Of a DNA stretch of 64,000 bases, positions 20,926 through 30,508 are shown piece by piece; position 1 is the stretch's first letter; each line of letters begins with the position of its first letter. The position numbers and the translations under genes were made by a program. The stretch covers positions 1-64,000 of the forward strand of contig JPHH03000072.1 of the NCBI GenBank assembly GCA_000750105.3. The letters run 5' to 3'. The stretch comes from Tolypocladium sp. Sup5 PDA-1. Lineage: Eukaryota > Ascomycota > Sordariomycetes > Hypocreales > Ophiocordycipitaceae. Under the pieces are notes generated by a model. The model saw only the letters and a program-made list of their open reading frames with translations, was not told the DNA's origin and did not search any database.

Positions 20926-21005
20926 GGAGCGCCCGAAGTCATACTATGCCTCGGTGCAAGTCTTGACTGAGACCATACTTGCTCACAACCGTTCAAGAAA
21001 AGAGA

Positions 21006-21879
21006 CTAATCGTCGTCCCCCCCGTACGTGTCCTCATACTCCTCGTAGTACTCCCGTCGCGCCTCCTCCAGCTCCTCCTCCTCGCTGCTGCTCGCGTCCG
21101 AGTCCGCCGCGGCCGCCAGCGCATCCTCGTACCGCGCACGCGCCTCCTGCACGTCCTCCCGATCGCTCGACGACACGGAGCTGCCGTCTGCATCCGTGGC
21201 CGGCAGCACTGGCGGCGGCGCGGCGTAGGATGATGTTTGCGGGTAGTACTCGGGCTGGTACGGCGCGGGCTGCTGGTGGCGGCGCTCGTCGTCGCTGTCG
21301 CTGTCGCTCAGGGCGTGGTGGAGGAGGGCGCCGCCGATGGCTCCGGCAGCGAGACCGCCCGCTGCGCCGAGGAGCATGCCGCCCGCGCCGCTGCCCTTCT
21401 TCTCTTCCTTGTGGTCTTCGTAGCCCTGGCCGCCGTAGCCGGGGGGTGGAGCACCGGGGGCGCCGTAGCCGCCTTGGCCGTAGGCGCGGGAGTCGTCGCC
21501 GGGACGGGAGCCCATGGGGGGCGGGGGCGGATCATAGCCCGGGGCCTCCCACTGCGTCTTCCCGGTGGCCTCCTCGGCGTAGTACCAGCGCTGGTGCTGC
21601 TGGTCGAAGAGGGGCGTCCAGCCCTGGGGCAGAGGCGGCTTGTCTGATGGGGGCTGGTAGGCGGGCGTTGGGGGCGCGGCATAGTACTGGGCTGGAGGAG
21701 GGCCGTCCTGGCCTGGTCCATGATAGCCGTAGTCTCGCTGGCCTGGGTTGAGCGTCAGTCAATCGAAGCGGCGTAGATGGTCCCGGGGGGGGGGGTTTAC
21801 CTTGCTGCGGCTCGTCCTTTTTGCTGTCACCGATGCCCAGGTTGTCGAACCCTTGGGTGATGTTCTTGAAGAAAGACAT
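21006..21879 (-). CDS. WW-domain protein with Gly-zipper and acidic tail
   Basis: Exon 1 (21801-21879) and exon 2 (21006-21742) flank a 58-bp intron containing an unusual G-run (about 11 G) near its donor. The product has 271 residues. It begins MSFFKNITQGFDNLG, then a Pro/Tyr/Gln-rich stretch leads to one WW domain (LPQGWTPLFDQQHQRWYYAE, then TGKTQWEAP) with both signature Trp residues. Further Pro-rich repeats follow. A Gly/Ala-rich hydrophobic segment (AGGMLLGAAGGLAAGAIGGA) resembles a glycine-zipper. The tail is Asp/Glu/Ser-rich, ending in DDD. WW domains bind PPxY-type ligands, and the protein itself carries PPxY-like stretches. The role is unknown; a scaffold or surface-associated protein is possible. 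Confidence 0.75.
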
Positions 21880-22629
21880 TGTGAGGTATTTGGAGATGTG
21901 TATCTCGCCCAACTGTTGATGGCAACGTAGCGGAAGAGTCGGAAACCGGCCGATGATGGCAAGGGGGCCTGTCGAGGAAAGGACTGGCTGCCAGAGGCGA
22001 AGCGCTCACACCGGGTGATGATCAAGCGACGCAGTGATGGGATCCCTCCTGTGCCAGAGTCGTGCCATGAAGGTGCATGAGGGAAACACAAGTGGCCTCT
22101 GACGAGGTGAGGTGCGGGAGGCAGCCCGCGCGGGTGGTGACTCGTGAGAGGCTGAGCAGTGAGAGCCAAGACCGCCAAGCGCATGCGCCTAAACGCGGCC
22201 CGCCCCGACAACGCCCGGCCGTTGGCCCGTTGGAATTCACAGGCGCTGGAGTTTGGCAGCCCTGGCTGCGGCAGGAGGTCTGGCGGTTACAGTGGGCCTC
22301 TCGGGGCACGGAGCCCGAGACAGCATAGCCCGGGATGTGCAACCTACAGAACCACCCCGTGGTCCCTCAAAGTAAAAGTAAGTATGCTCGGTGCATTGCA
22401 GACTTCATGTTACGGGGATACCTGCAATCGGTTCCTCCTGGTAGGTGCATGTATGAAGCTCGACAGGCGCGATAAAGGCCAGGGTAAATTGTGAGAAGCA
22501 GTGCTTTAGAATGACTATTTAGTCTTACTTATAGATCCAGATCTGTGCGGTCGTCTTGTGTCCAGATCACAGCCCCAAATTCTGTGTTCTTAGCTCTCAA
22601 CTCTTCACAACCAACAATCAGCTTGTTAG
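21880..22629. other. Intergenic region between WW gene and Cys-rich secreted gene
   Basis: About 750 bp, the promoter side of the WW gene and the 3' side of the secreted gene. Open frames on both strands are short and unrecognisable. Confidence 0.5.
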
Positions 22630-23405
22630 TTACTGGGGGATCACCTGAAGGCCGCAATTCTTGGCGCCTTCCTGCGCGCCAACCTTGTAGGTTTCCCAGA
22701 TACCCTTGGGTACAGCGCATTTCTCGCACAGGGGAATAAAGTCCGGCGAGTCTCTAAGCAGGTCGCACTTCTTTTCGCGGCCGTTTCGAACGATACCGCC
22801 TGTTACAAGAAAGATTAGCAGTTGTCCTTTGAGGTGTGGAGGCAATAGGCATCATACCGCAGGCAGCGTGGCATGCAACTACATCTTCGGGAAGGCCCAA
22901 GCTGTGCCCATACGCGGCCCAATCAAACTCAGCATCATCCTGACCGGCGTCAGGATTGCCAGTGCCAGGCTGGCCAGCGTCAGGCTTGCTGGGGCACTGG
23001 TTGGCAGCGTTGGTTACGCCGCCCTCGTAAACTTGCTTGATAGCAGCACCATACTCGGCATTTCCAAAGCAAGTCCGGCACTTTCCCTCGTATTCCTCCC
23101 AGCCCGAGTCACAACCTCGGTCACGGACAAATTGAATAACAGTGCCTGATAGATTACACGGTATTAGGAGCTGCTGACGGGTGCGAGTGAGAAATTGGCA
23201 CTATACCGCAGTAGAGGTGGCAAGCCGACTGTTCAGATAGAAACTTCTTAGGAACAGCAGTTCCATAATCCTTGGGGTTGAAGTTCGGGTCCCCCAGAAT
23301 CGCTTTCCAAGCCAGGAGCTCGGCTACTCCCGGAATGGCGGGGGCTGCATTTGCGAAAGAGGCCGCAGTGACGGCCACGGCGGCAGAAGCTTTGACGAAA
23401 CGCAT
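22630..23405 (-). CDS. Secreted protein with two duplicated Cys modules
   Basis: Three exons (23207-23405, 22858-23145, 22630-22799) with 61- and 58-bp introns give 218 residues. A signal peptide (MRFVKASAAVAVTAASFANA) is followed by a linker, then two copies of a module. Each copy begins ACHxxCG, continues with IxxxR and C, then CxxC in a hydrophobic/polar helix, and ends with A..NxxxC or AKNCG. Both introns fall in the same phase, directly after CG in each module, which indicates duplication of an exon-sized unit. The module resembles small secreted proteins common in plant- and insect-associated ascomycetes, with a CG..C..C..C pattern and IW.TY..A...CG end. I know no assigned function. It is likely extracellular and disulphide-bonded. 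Exact copies of module borders are inferred from cysteine alignment. Confidence 0.75.
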
Positions 23406-24438
23406 GTTGACAGCGGCTGGACAGAAATCGGAGTGTGTTCTGAAGTCCCTCGTTGAATATCTGGCAAAGGATAGTGAGGCAGAAGCAGCTGGAAGAACGA
23501 GACATAGGAGCTATTTATCTACATATCATATCAAGCCCTTCCTGTCTAAGGACCTGCAGACATAGACCGCCCAGTTGTCAACAAAACCCCATCTGCAGGA
23601 TCCTACAACATCTTGCCCAACTGTTAACCACGCACGGACTATCTGCACTTGTGCATACAGACACGTCACAAGGGGTTCTACCACGGATTTGTGGACAATG
23701 GCATGTCGTAGAACCCGCAGGTAGGGTCAAGGCACGTCTCGATTCTCCACTAGCATAGTGCCCAGAGATACTATTGAAAATACACAAAATGGCGCAAAAG
23801 TAACGTGTTTTCTGATGGGTCACCGCAGCGCGGTACCATCTAGAGCGTCGTGAGGTCGGTTTTGTGGCCTAGCCGGATACGGGAGTGAATCCCGCCTCGA
23901 GGCCGTGAATACGTGCATGTACGCAGTACTACCTGTAACCGAGAATTAACGACAGATCGTCATCTATATCCTGACTTTCCACTGTGCGGCAAGACGCCAT
24001 GCGCTAGACAGTTCCCGACTGACAGTCGTTGGTCCATATGTTGTTTGCTTTAGTCTTCACTCACAGTGGCTCCTTTCCAGTGTAGGAGATTTATACTATA
24101 TGTTCATGACCGGCGAAAGTGAAAGGTGCATGTCTTGATTCAAAGACGTCTGCTTGTACTTGGCAACATTGTTGAGCCTCTTAATGGGCAGATAGAGACT
24201 ACAGAGCCGTGTGCAATACAGTCCACATGTAGTATCGGTTCATAGTAGCCCAATGCGTATACCAAGATAGCGAATGAAGATTAAACAGTTCAGTCAAGAG
24301 CAGACACAGACGGCAGAGCGGTCGAAGAGAAAACGTCAGCAAGAGTAATGACTGATACTATCTACGCTACATCGGAGAAGAGGCCCCATTAGGCATTATG
24401 TGTCATGAGTCTTCATAAGCTACATGTCGAGTTTCTCG
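23406..24438. other. Intergenic region, nothing recognised
   Basis: About 1 kb with stop codons in all frames and no family resemblance. The stretch contains the promoter of the two-module secreted gene at its left end and the 3' region of the BIM1-like gene at its right end. Confidence 0.5.
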
Positions 24439-25569
24439 TCAAACACTCCTCCCCGAAGTGACCTTGTCCAGCGGATACTGCTCCCGGCGGGCGTTTTCTT
24501 CCATGCGAGCAAGGCGCAGCTGGCGCTTCTTCTGCTGCCTGCGGCGGTACAGGAAGAGCCCGCCAGCTGCGAGCATGGACGCGCCGACAAGTGATCCAAC
24601 GATGGCGCCGGCCATGGCACCAGCTCCCATCTTTGAGCTGCCCGAGCCGCTTGAGCTGCCGCCTGAGTTGCTCGAGTTACCCGAGTCGCTTGAGCCGCTA
24701 CCCGAGTCTCCCGAGGGCTGCGGCTTGGAGCTGCCGGCCGCAGCCTTCTTGTCGTCCTCGCCAGGCTCAGTGGCGTTGAAGCAGGGAATTTTGACCTTCA
24801 TATCAGAGGCTGAGACGTAGGTAATGTCGGCGCAGGCGTAGAAGGTCTGGTTGTGAGGGGCGTCCCAGTCGGCCTTGTAGATGATCTGCAGCGTGGCGTT
24901 GGCGCCGGCAGCGACGCGCGCGGGTGCGTCGGGGACCTTGACGCAGGTGTGGCCGGGGTTTAGATCACTGATGTCGGTAGTCTCGACGAGGGTGCTGAAG
25001 TCGGTGTTGCTCAAGGGGTCTGCTCGTGGCACGAGAGCAGCTTTAGTCGATGGACGTCTGCAGGAAATAGGGGGCAGAGTGGAGGAGGAAGATTCTCATC
25101 CGAGGAGCTTGGTCAACATACCGTTTGAGTATGAGACGCTGATCTTGCTGTTATAGTAGTCGTCCTGCGCAACGAGAGCAACAGCACCGCCGGCTAGACA
25201 AGATAGTTGTTAGTCGCCAGGATCTCTTGAGCCAGGGTCACCCTCCCAGACAGGAAGCAAGCACTCAAGTGCCTTTTCAAGCGCAAAAGAGATACTGCCA
25301 TCTGCCTATTCAAACGGAGACTTACTGAGAGGGAAGTTGGTCCTGTTCCCCGGCGAGGCGCGAGAGCCGCAGGGAGCCTGATTGTCCATGTCGCCAGACC
25401 AGACTCTGTCGGGCGGCCACATGAAGGCCGCGGGGCCCATGTAGTCATCCGTCACGCTGGAAGTCGACGGGTTGTCGGGCGCTTTGGTGGCCTTGGCCTC
25501 ATGCTGGGCAGCGGCAGCAGAGGCTATCGCCAGGCCGATGGCCAAGGCGGTCCTGACAGAGTGCAGCAT
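24439..25569 (-). CDS. BIM1-like (X325, LPMO-related) copper-binding type membrane protein
   Basis: Exons 25326-25569, 25122-25193 and 24439-25019, with 132- and 102-bp introns, give 298 residues. The signal peptide ends ASAAAAQ and is followed by His23, so cleavage there would expose an N-terminal His as in copper-binding X325/BIM1 proteins. The family core follows: MGPAAFMWPPDRVW, APCGS, NRTNFPL and, after the first intron, GGAVALVAQDDYYNSKISVSYS, then CVKVP and FYACADITY. A long Ser/Gly-rich stalk leads to one transmembrane helix (about residues 232-257) and a basic tail RRRQQKKRQ. This is therefore a type I membrane protein instead of the more common GPI anchor. Family members help copper uptake at the cell surface without oxidising polysaccharides (known for BIM1). 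The GATA-site cluster lies 305 bp upstream. Confidence 0.8.
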
Positions 25570-25873
25570 ATCGGTGATTTAGACGGAAAACCCGGATACG
25601 ACGTCGAAGAAGGGCAAAGCAGGATAGCAGAAGATCCAGGTCGGGAATGCGAGAGGACGGAGGGGAGGGAAGGTAGGTGAGAAGGGCGACGGTCAATGTT
25701 GGACGTGTTATGGACGAACTCGGTCTTAATGACTCCATGGTTCGGTGTCAACCTCGGCTTGCAACCTTTTCCCGAGAACAAATTCTGCGCTTGGCATTCT
25801 CGGAGCTTCTATGGAGCATGCGCACTGTAACCGTGGATGTTGGTGGGTACTAACCGTCGTGAGCCGTGAAAAG

Positions 25874-25926
25874 TTATCAGATCATCTGATAAGATCAGGT
25901 CATTTTGATCTGATAAGATCAGATAA
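25874..25926. promoter_or_regulatory. Cluster of four ATCWGATAA sites (GATA-factor operator)
   Basis: Four perfect matches to ATCWGATAA lie within 53 bp: 25874-25882 (minus strand), 25884-25892, 25908-25916 and 25918-25926 (plus strand). ATCWGATAA is the extended consensus for iron-responsive GATA repressors such as SreA/SRE; the HGATAR core also fits nitrogen regulators such as AreA. The cluster sits between the divergent BIM1-like gene (ATG 305 bp away) and the GPI-type surface protein gene (ATG 564 bp away), so it may control either or both. Confidence 0.6.
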
Positions 25927-26489
25927 GACGGACTTTGGTTGTTGGCTCCATCCCGCTGTCAGGTTTTCTTAAGATTACATACGGAGTACATCTATAGCCC
26001 CACGCACGTATGGAGCATCAACCTTAATATTACGTTAAATATAAGCATGCACATGCACGAGTACGTGCGGGAGTCGCCCGTTTAGGTGCAGAGATACGGA
26101 GTACTTGCTTGAACCAACAGGTTCAACTAATTCGCTCATATTCTTCCGCAGTTGCACATGACTTTATGCTAGATTTAAGCATACTTACGTCTGTATTAGT
26201 GAGCCGCCGATATTCCCTTGTCAAGCTCATCTAATTTCGTTTCGTTCCTGCGGGAAGACAAACGTTTTAGACTATTGTTTATAAACGGGGCAAAGTCTCC
26301 AGATGGAACAGAGACACGTGCAAGCGTGCTATAGAAGCGTCTGCTATATGAGATCCATAATTACGGTCCTCTGCGTATATAACCGGCTGTTTCCTGGCTC
26401 GTCTTCCATATCAGATCGTCAACGGCCCAGAAGAACATTTCCTGTCAGTCACTCGTTAGACACAGCACTTCTTAGCACACACTTTCAAG
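25927..26489 (+). promoter_or_regulatory. Upstream region of the GPI-type surface gene with TATA box
   Basis: No coding sequence. TATATAA at 26376-26382 lies 108 bp before the ATG and is the best core-promoter candidate. The short motif TACGGAGTAC occurs at about 25979 and 26097. The region is AT-richer than its surroundings. Confidence 0.5.
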
Positions 26490-27386
26490 ATGCCTTCCAT
26501 TTCAGCCCTTGCTATCCTGGCGGCCGCGGCCTCCCTCGTGAGCGCTGCTCCCCAAAAGAGGCAGCAGTTCTCTCACACCCTGGGCCCAGCCCCCTTCCAA
26601 GGCAGCCTTCCAACAATCAGTGGGGGGGTGACCCCCATCGACCTCGACCTCTCCTCCTATTCGGCCTATGGCTGGCCGGAGGACAGTGACCAGTTTAGGT
26701 GCCACGGGACCTGTGGTAGAGTGCCCCCAAGCCGCGCCCCGGCGTTATGTTTTGGGATCGTTGTGTTAATGGCTTTGAAATAGGAATTCTTCTGCGTATT
26801 TCCCGTACCACGGAGAAGTGCACCCACCCATACGCCGAGCCTTTCTCGGCGTACTGCGTTGGTCCATGCACGAAGGCAGACCCTGGGAGCGTTTACCCGC
26901 CAGCCAAGGTCTTCGCCAAGCAGTGCAACTTTAGCTTGGATCGACCTACCAGGGAGGTCCCAAAGGGCGAGGATAAGAAGGACGAGGAGAAGAAGCCCGA
27001 CGCCAAGGATGAGAAGAAGGATGGCACCCCCACCGAGTCCTCTACGCAGGTCCCTGCCTCCACCCCCAGCAGTTCCGCCCCCAAGGACGCTCCCGCCTCT
27101 ACGGCTTCTTCCATCGCCACGGCTTCCCCCACCTCCACCGCTTCTGCCATCTCCACGGCTTCCCCCGTCTCTACGGCTTCTCCCACCGGCACTGGCGCTC
27201 CGAGCGCTGCTGTAAGTATGAAACCTCTCGTCTCTCCTGGCAGTCGCATCATGGTCCCTAACGCACCATTGCACGCAGACTCCGACCGGAAAGACTATTG
27301 TTGAAGTGACGAACGGTGCTTCGAAGCCTTTTAATTTCGCGGCCGCCGTTACTGTCGCTGCCCTCGCCATGCTCGCCGTATACTAA
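26490..27386 (+). CDS. GPI-anchored Cys-rich cell-surface protein
   Basis: Exons 26490-26715, 26784-27211 and 27279-27386, with 68- and 67-bp introns (GTAGAG..ATAG and GTAAGT..GCAG), yield 253 residues. The signal peptide is MPSISALAILAAAASLVSAAP. A module with CHGTCG, then KC, YC, PC and QC follows. The first intron falls right after CG in phase 1, the same place as in the two-module secreted gene at 22630. A charged Lys/Asp/Glu stretch then gives way to Ser/Thr/Ala/Pro repeats (STASP units) expected to be O-glycosylated. The C-terminus TNGASKPFNFAAAVTVAALAMLAVY is a typical GPI-attachment signal. The donor GTAGAG was chosen because it alone keeps the frame and adds the CHGTCG motif. Function unknown; probably cell wall or adhesion. 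Confidence 0.7.
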
Positions 27387-28735
27387 GCAACGAGGCGCTG
27401 GACAATTACTAAAACTGTAAGATCGAGGCGGGCCCGTAAGGTATCTGTTCATGTCACGCGGGACCTAGTGGAGCACATCCGGCATAGTCAATTCTGAATT
27501 CTTCACCTCGGACCGGTATCCAACATACGGGCCACTAGGGGTTTATATACCAGAAGTACTTCGTAGTACCTTGGCTATTAGATGATGAGTATTAATAGCG
27601 GAATCGATGTCGCACTACTTGGTCTTCCAATCATGTTCCGAGAAATGTCCTGAATTCTCAGCCATTGTGCCTCGTTTCCGTCAAACGCACTGGGGAAAAG
27701 TGCATTAAACACGGCTGTGCGTTCAATTTATACTAGTCCGGCTAACATAAGCTCGCGAGCATCGAAGGGAGGGCGCCAACTGTGTGCCGTCGGCCGGCCG
27801 TTGATGTGTTTATGGGTTTCTAAATGGCAAAGTCGACTTGTTACGATGGGCGCGCCGTTTGGCAGGAGCTGTGAACGGAGTACTACGGCCTTGTCATTCG
27901 GAACTCAGGCTCGAGCCTCGATGGAGTGCTGTTTCCGCCATGGTATTACGATGCTACTTTTCCGTTTTGAGATGTAATGTTGCGAGGATGGAAAATAATA
28001 ACATCTAGGGTAGCAGCATCCTCAACACCCCGGTCGATGGGTTCCTTGGCCGCGAAAACACGCCACGGCGGTGCAGCGACTACTGATGCACGGCCACATT
28101 ACGTTTGCTTGGCTGCGTGGTTCGGGTACCAGCGGGCCACCGGCATCGTTATTTCCACGGCTCGAGGCAACCATGGAACTGTATCGAATAGTTGCACCGC
28201 GGCGCTGTGAGGACTATGGACGTCGTTGGACCTTGAAACCTTGGTGGCTGACAATAGCGAGGCGGCAGTGCCAGCACTGCAGCACGTGCCCAGGCGGCTG
28301 TTCCAACCTCAGCTTAGCGCGCTGAAACTGTTCCAGCTGTGGGGTCTGATGGCCTCATGCACGTCACCCATTCACAGCTCACGCACACACACACCTCACT
28401 CCCTCACTCACTCACCACTCACCACTCACCAGCTCATCGATGAGCTAACAGCCCCATCCCTCCCTTGCACCAAGCCCGAGTCAGCCTAACAACGACCAGC
28501 ACACGACGCCGCGCCACCCCCAGGCGACACGCGCAGCCGAGTCGCCGAAAGCTCCCGCTCCCGCTCCTCGCAGCTGTCCCCTCCTCCTACTGCAACGTCA
28601 ATCATCGTCGACGCCCGCCAGACGACTCCTCCATTTCGCATCGCCCGCGCCCTGTCCCGCGAGAGAGACGACGCTGACGTCACCCGAGCTGCGTCTCTAC
28701 CCCTCTTCTGCCATCTCTACGATCCTCCCGCCGCC
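27387..28735. other. Intergenic region with CT-rich metacaspase leader
   Basis: About 1.35 kb. No gene is seen in 27387-28350. From 28350 to 28735 the sequence is C/T-rich, with (CA)n and (CTCA)n simple repeats at 28380-28430. This is the usual composition of a fungal promoter and 5' UTR, here for the metacaspase gene. Confidence 0.5.
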
Positions 28736-30344
28736 ATGTCTGGATACCCCGGCCAGGGCCAGTACGGCTCCGCGCCTCACCGCCCCGGCAACGCGGGCTT
28801 CGCCAATGGCGGCCCCGGGCCCGGCTATGGCTACGGCAACTACGGCGCCGGCCCGTCTGGGCCTCCCGGTCCGCCTCCTCCGGGCTACGGCAACTATGGC
28901 CCTCCCCAAGGCGGCAACTATGGTTACCCTCAAGGTGGCAACTATGGTCCTCCTCAGGGCGGTCCTCCTCAGGGCGGTCCTCCTCCCGGCTACGGCAACT
29001 ACGGACCTCCTCCTCCGGGTCCGCGTCCGCCCCCGGGCCCGCCGAGCTGGGGCCAGGGCGGCAGTCCCGGTGCCTACAACCAGCACCCGCCTCCTCCTCG
29101 CCCGCCGCCCCCGGGCCTGGATGCGTACGGCTACCCCATGCAGGGCGGTGGCTACGGCTACAACGCCCGAGCCGGACCGCCACCGCCCACGGCTCCCCAG
29201 CAGTTTGGCCACGGAGCTCCCCAGGGCTATACGTTCCAGTACTCCAACTGTACCGGCAAGCGCAAGGCGCTGCTCATCGGCATCAACTACTTTAACCAGA
29301 ACGGGCAGCTGCGCGGGTGCATCAACGACGTGCACAACGTGTCCAACTTCCTGTGCGAGCACTACAACTACAAGCGTGAGGACATGGTCATCCTCACCGA
29401 CGACCAGACCAACCCCGTGATGCAGCCGACCAAGGCCAACATTATCCGCGCCATGGAGTGGCTGGTCAAGGGCGCGCAGCCCAACGACGCCCTTTTCCTG
29501 CACTACTCGGGTAAGCTCATTGCTGTCCACGTACGGTAACATGATAGAACAGCGCACACTGACAGATCCTTAGGCCACGGCGGTCAGACCGAGGACCTCG
29601 ACGGTGACGAGGACGACGGTTACGATGAAGTCATCTACCCCGTCGACCATAAGCAGGCCGGCCACATCGTCGACGACGAGATCCACTTCCGGGTCGTCAA
29701 GCCCCTGCAGGCCGGCGTCCGCCTGACGGCCATCTTCGACTCGTGCCACTCAGCGACGGTCATGGACCTGCCCTACGTCTACTCCACCAAGGGCGTCCTC
29801 AAGGAGCCTAACCTGGCCAAGGAGGCCGGGCAGGGCCTGCTCAGCGCCCTGGGGTCCTACGCCAGGGGCGACCTCGGCGGTGTGGCGAGCACCATCTTCG
29901 GCTTCGCCAAGACGGCGTACAAGGGCGATGAGGCGTACAACAAGACCAAGGACACGCGCACGTCGCCCGCGGACGTGGTTATGTGGTCGGGCAGCAAGGA
30001 CGACCAGACTTCGTGAGTCCCTCCTCGGATATGAATAGTACTTCAAGGGTTGTTAGAGATGTTGACTGACTGATTTGCAGGGCTGACGCGACGATTGGGA
30101 CCGAGGCAACTGGCGCCATGTCGTGGGCTTTCATCACGGCCATTAAGCAGAACCCCAAGCAGAGCTACGTCGAGCTGCTCAACAGCATCCGCGATGTGCT
30201 TAACACAAAGTACACGCAGAAGCCGCAGCTGTCATGCAGTCACCCGCTTGGTAAGTCCTGCGTCATTCACGCCATCCGTCGCATTACATTACATTTCATT
30301 TCTGACAATTGGCCGCAGATACGAACCTGCTTTTCGTGATGTGA
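28736..30344 (+). CDS. MCA1: Metacaspase (family C14B cysteine peptidase)
   Basis: Four exons, 28736-29510, 29574-30012, 30081-30250 and 30319-30344, give 469 residues; introns are 63, 68 and 68 bp. The first about 165 residues are a Pro/Gln/Gly/Tyr-rich prodomain with NYGPPQGG-type repeats, as in yeast Mca1. The p20 region starts at KRKALLIGINYF. The catalytic His is in the SGHGGQTEDLDGDE motif, split from its preceding Ser-Gly by the first intron. The catalytic Cys is in DSCHSAT. The latter usually reads DSCHSG, so Gly is replaced by Ala here. Metacaspases cleave after Arg/Lys, are Ca2+-activated and act in protein-aggregate clearance, ageing and stress death (family knowledge). The p10 part includes VVMWSGSKDDQTSAD and ends at VM. 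Both catalytic residues are present, so activity is expected. Confidence 0.92.
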
Positions 30345-30508
30345 GACTGGTCATGGGCCCTGGGAAATGAAGGACGCTGTTTTGAGTTTGTCATGCTTTA
30401 TCATGAATGAGATAGTAAGCTCAATGAATGCGGTTTTGTTGAACGTGACGCTACCTTGTTGATGTCGTGCAGATCGTGTTAGTCTCATCGTCTCAGATAC
30501 TATCCCAT

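Noticed and set aside
28697..29557. 286-codon minus-strand frame over the metacaspase prodomain
   Set aside because: Arg/Val-rich antisense of Gly/Pro repeats with no family features.
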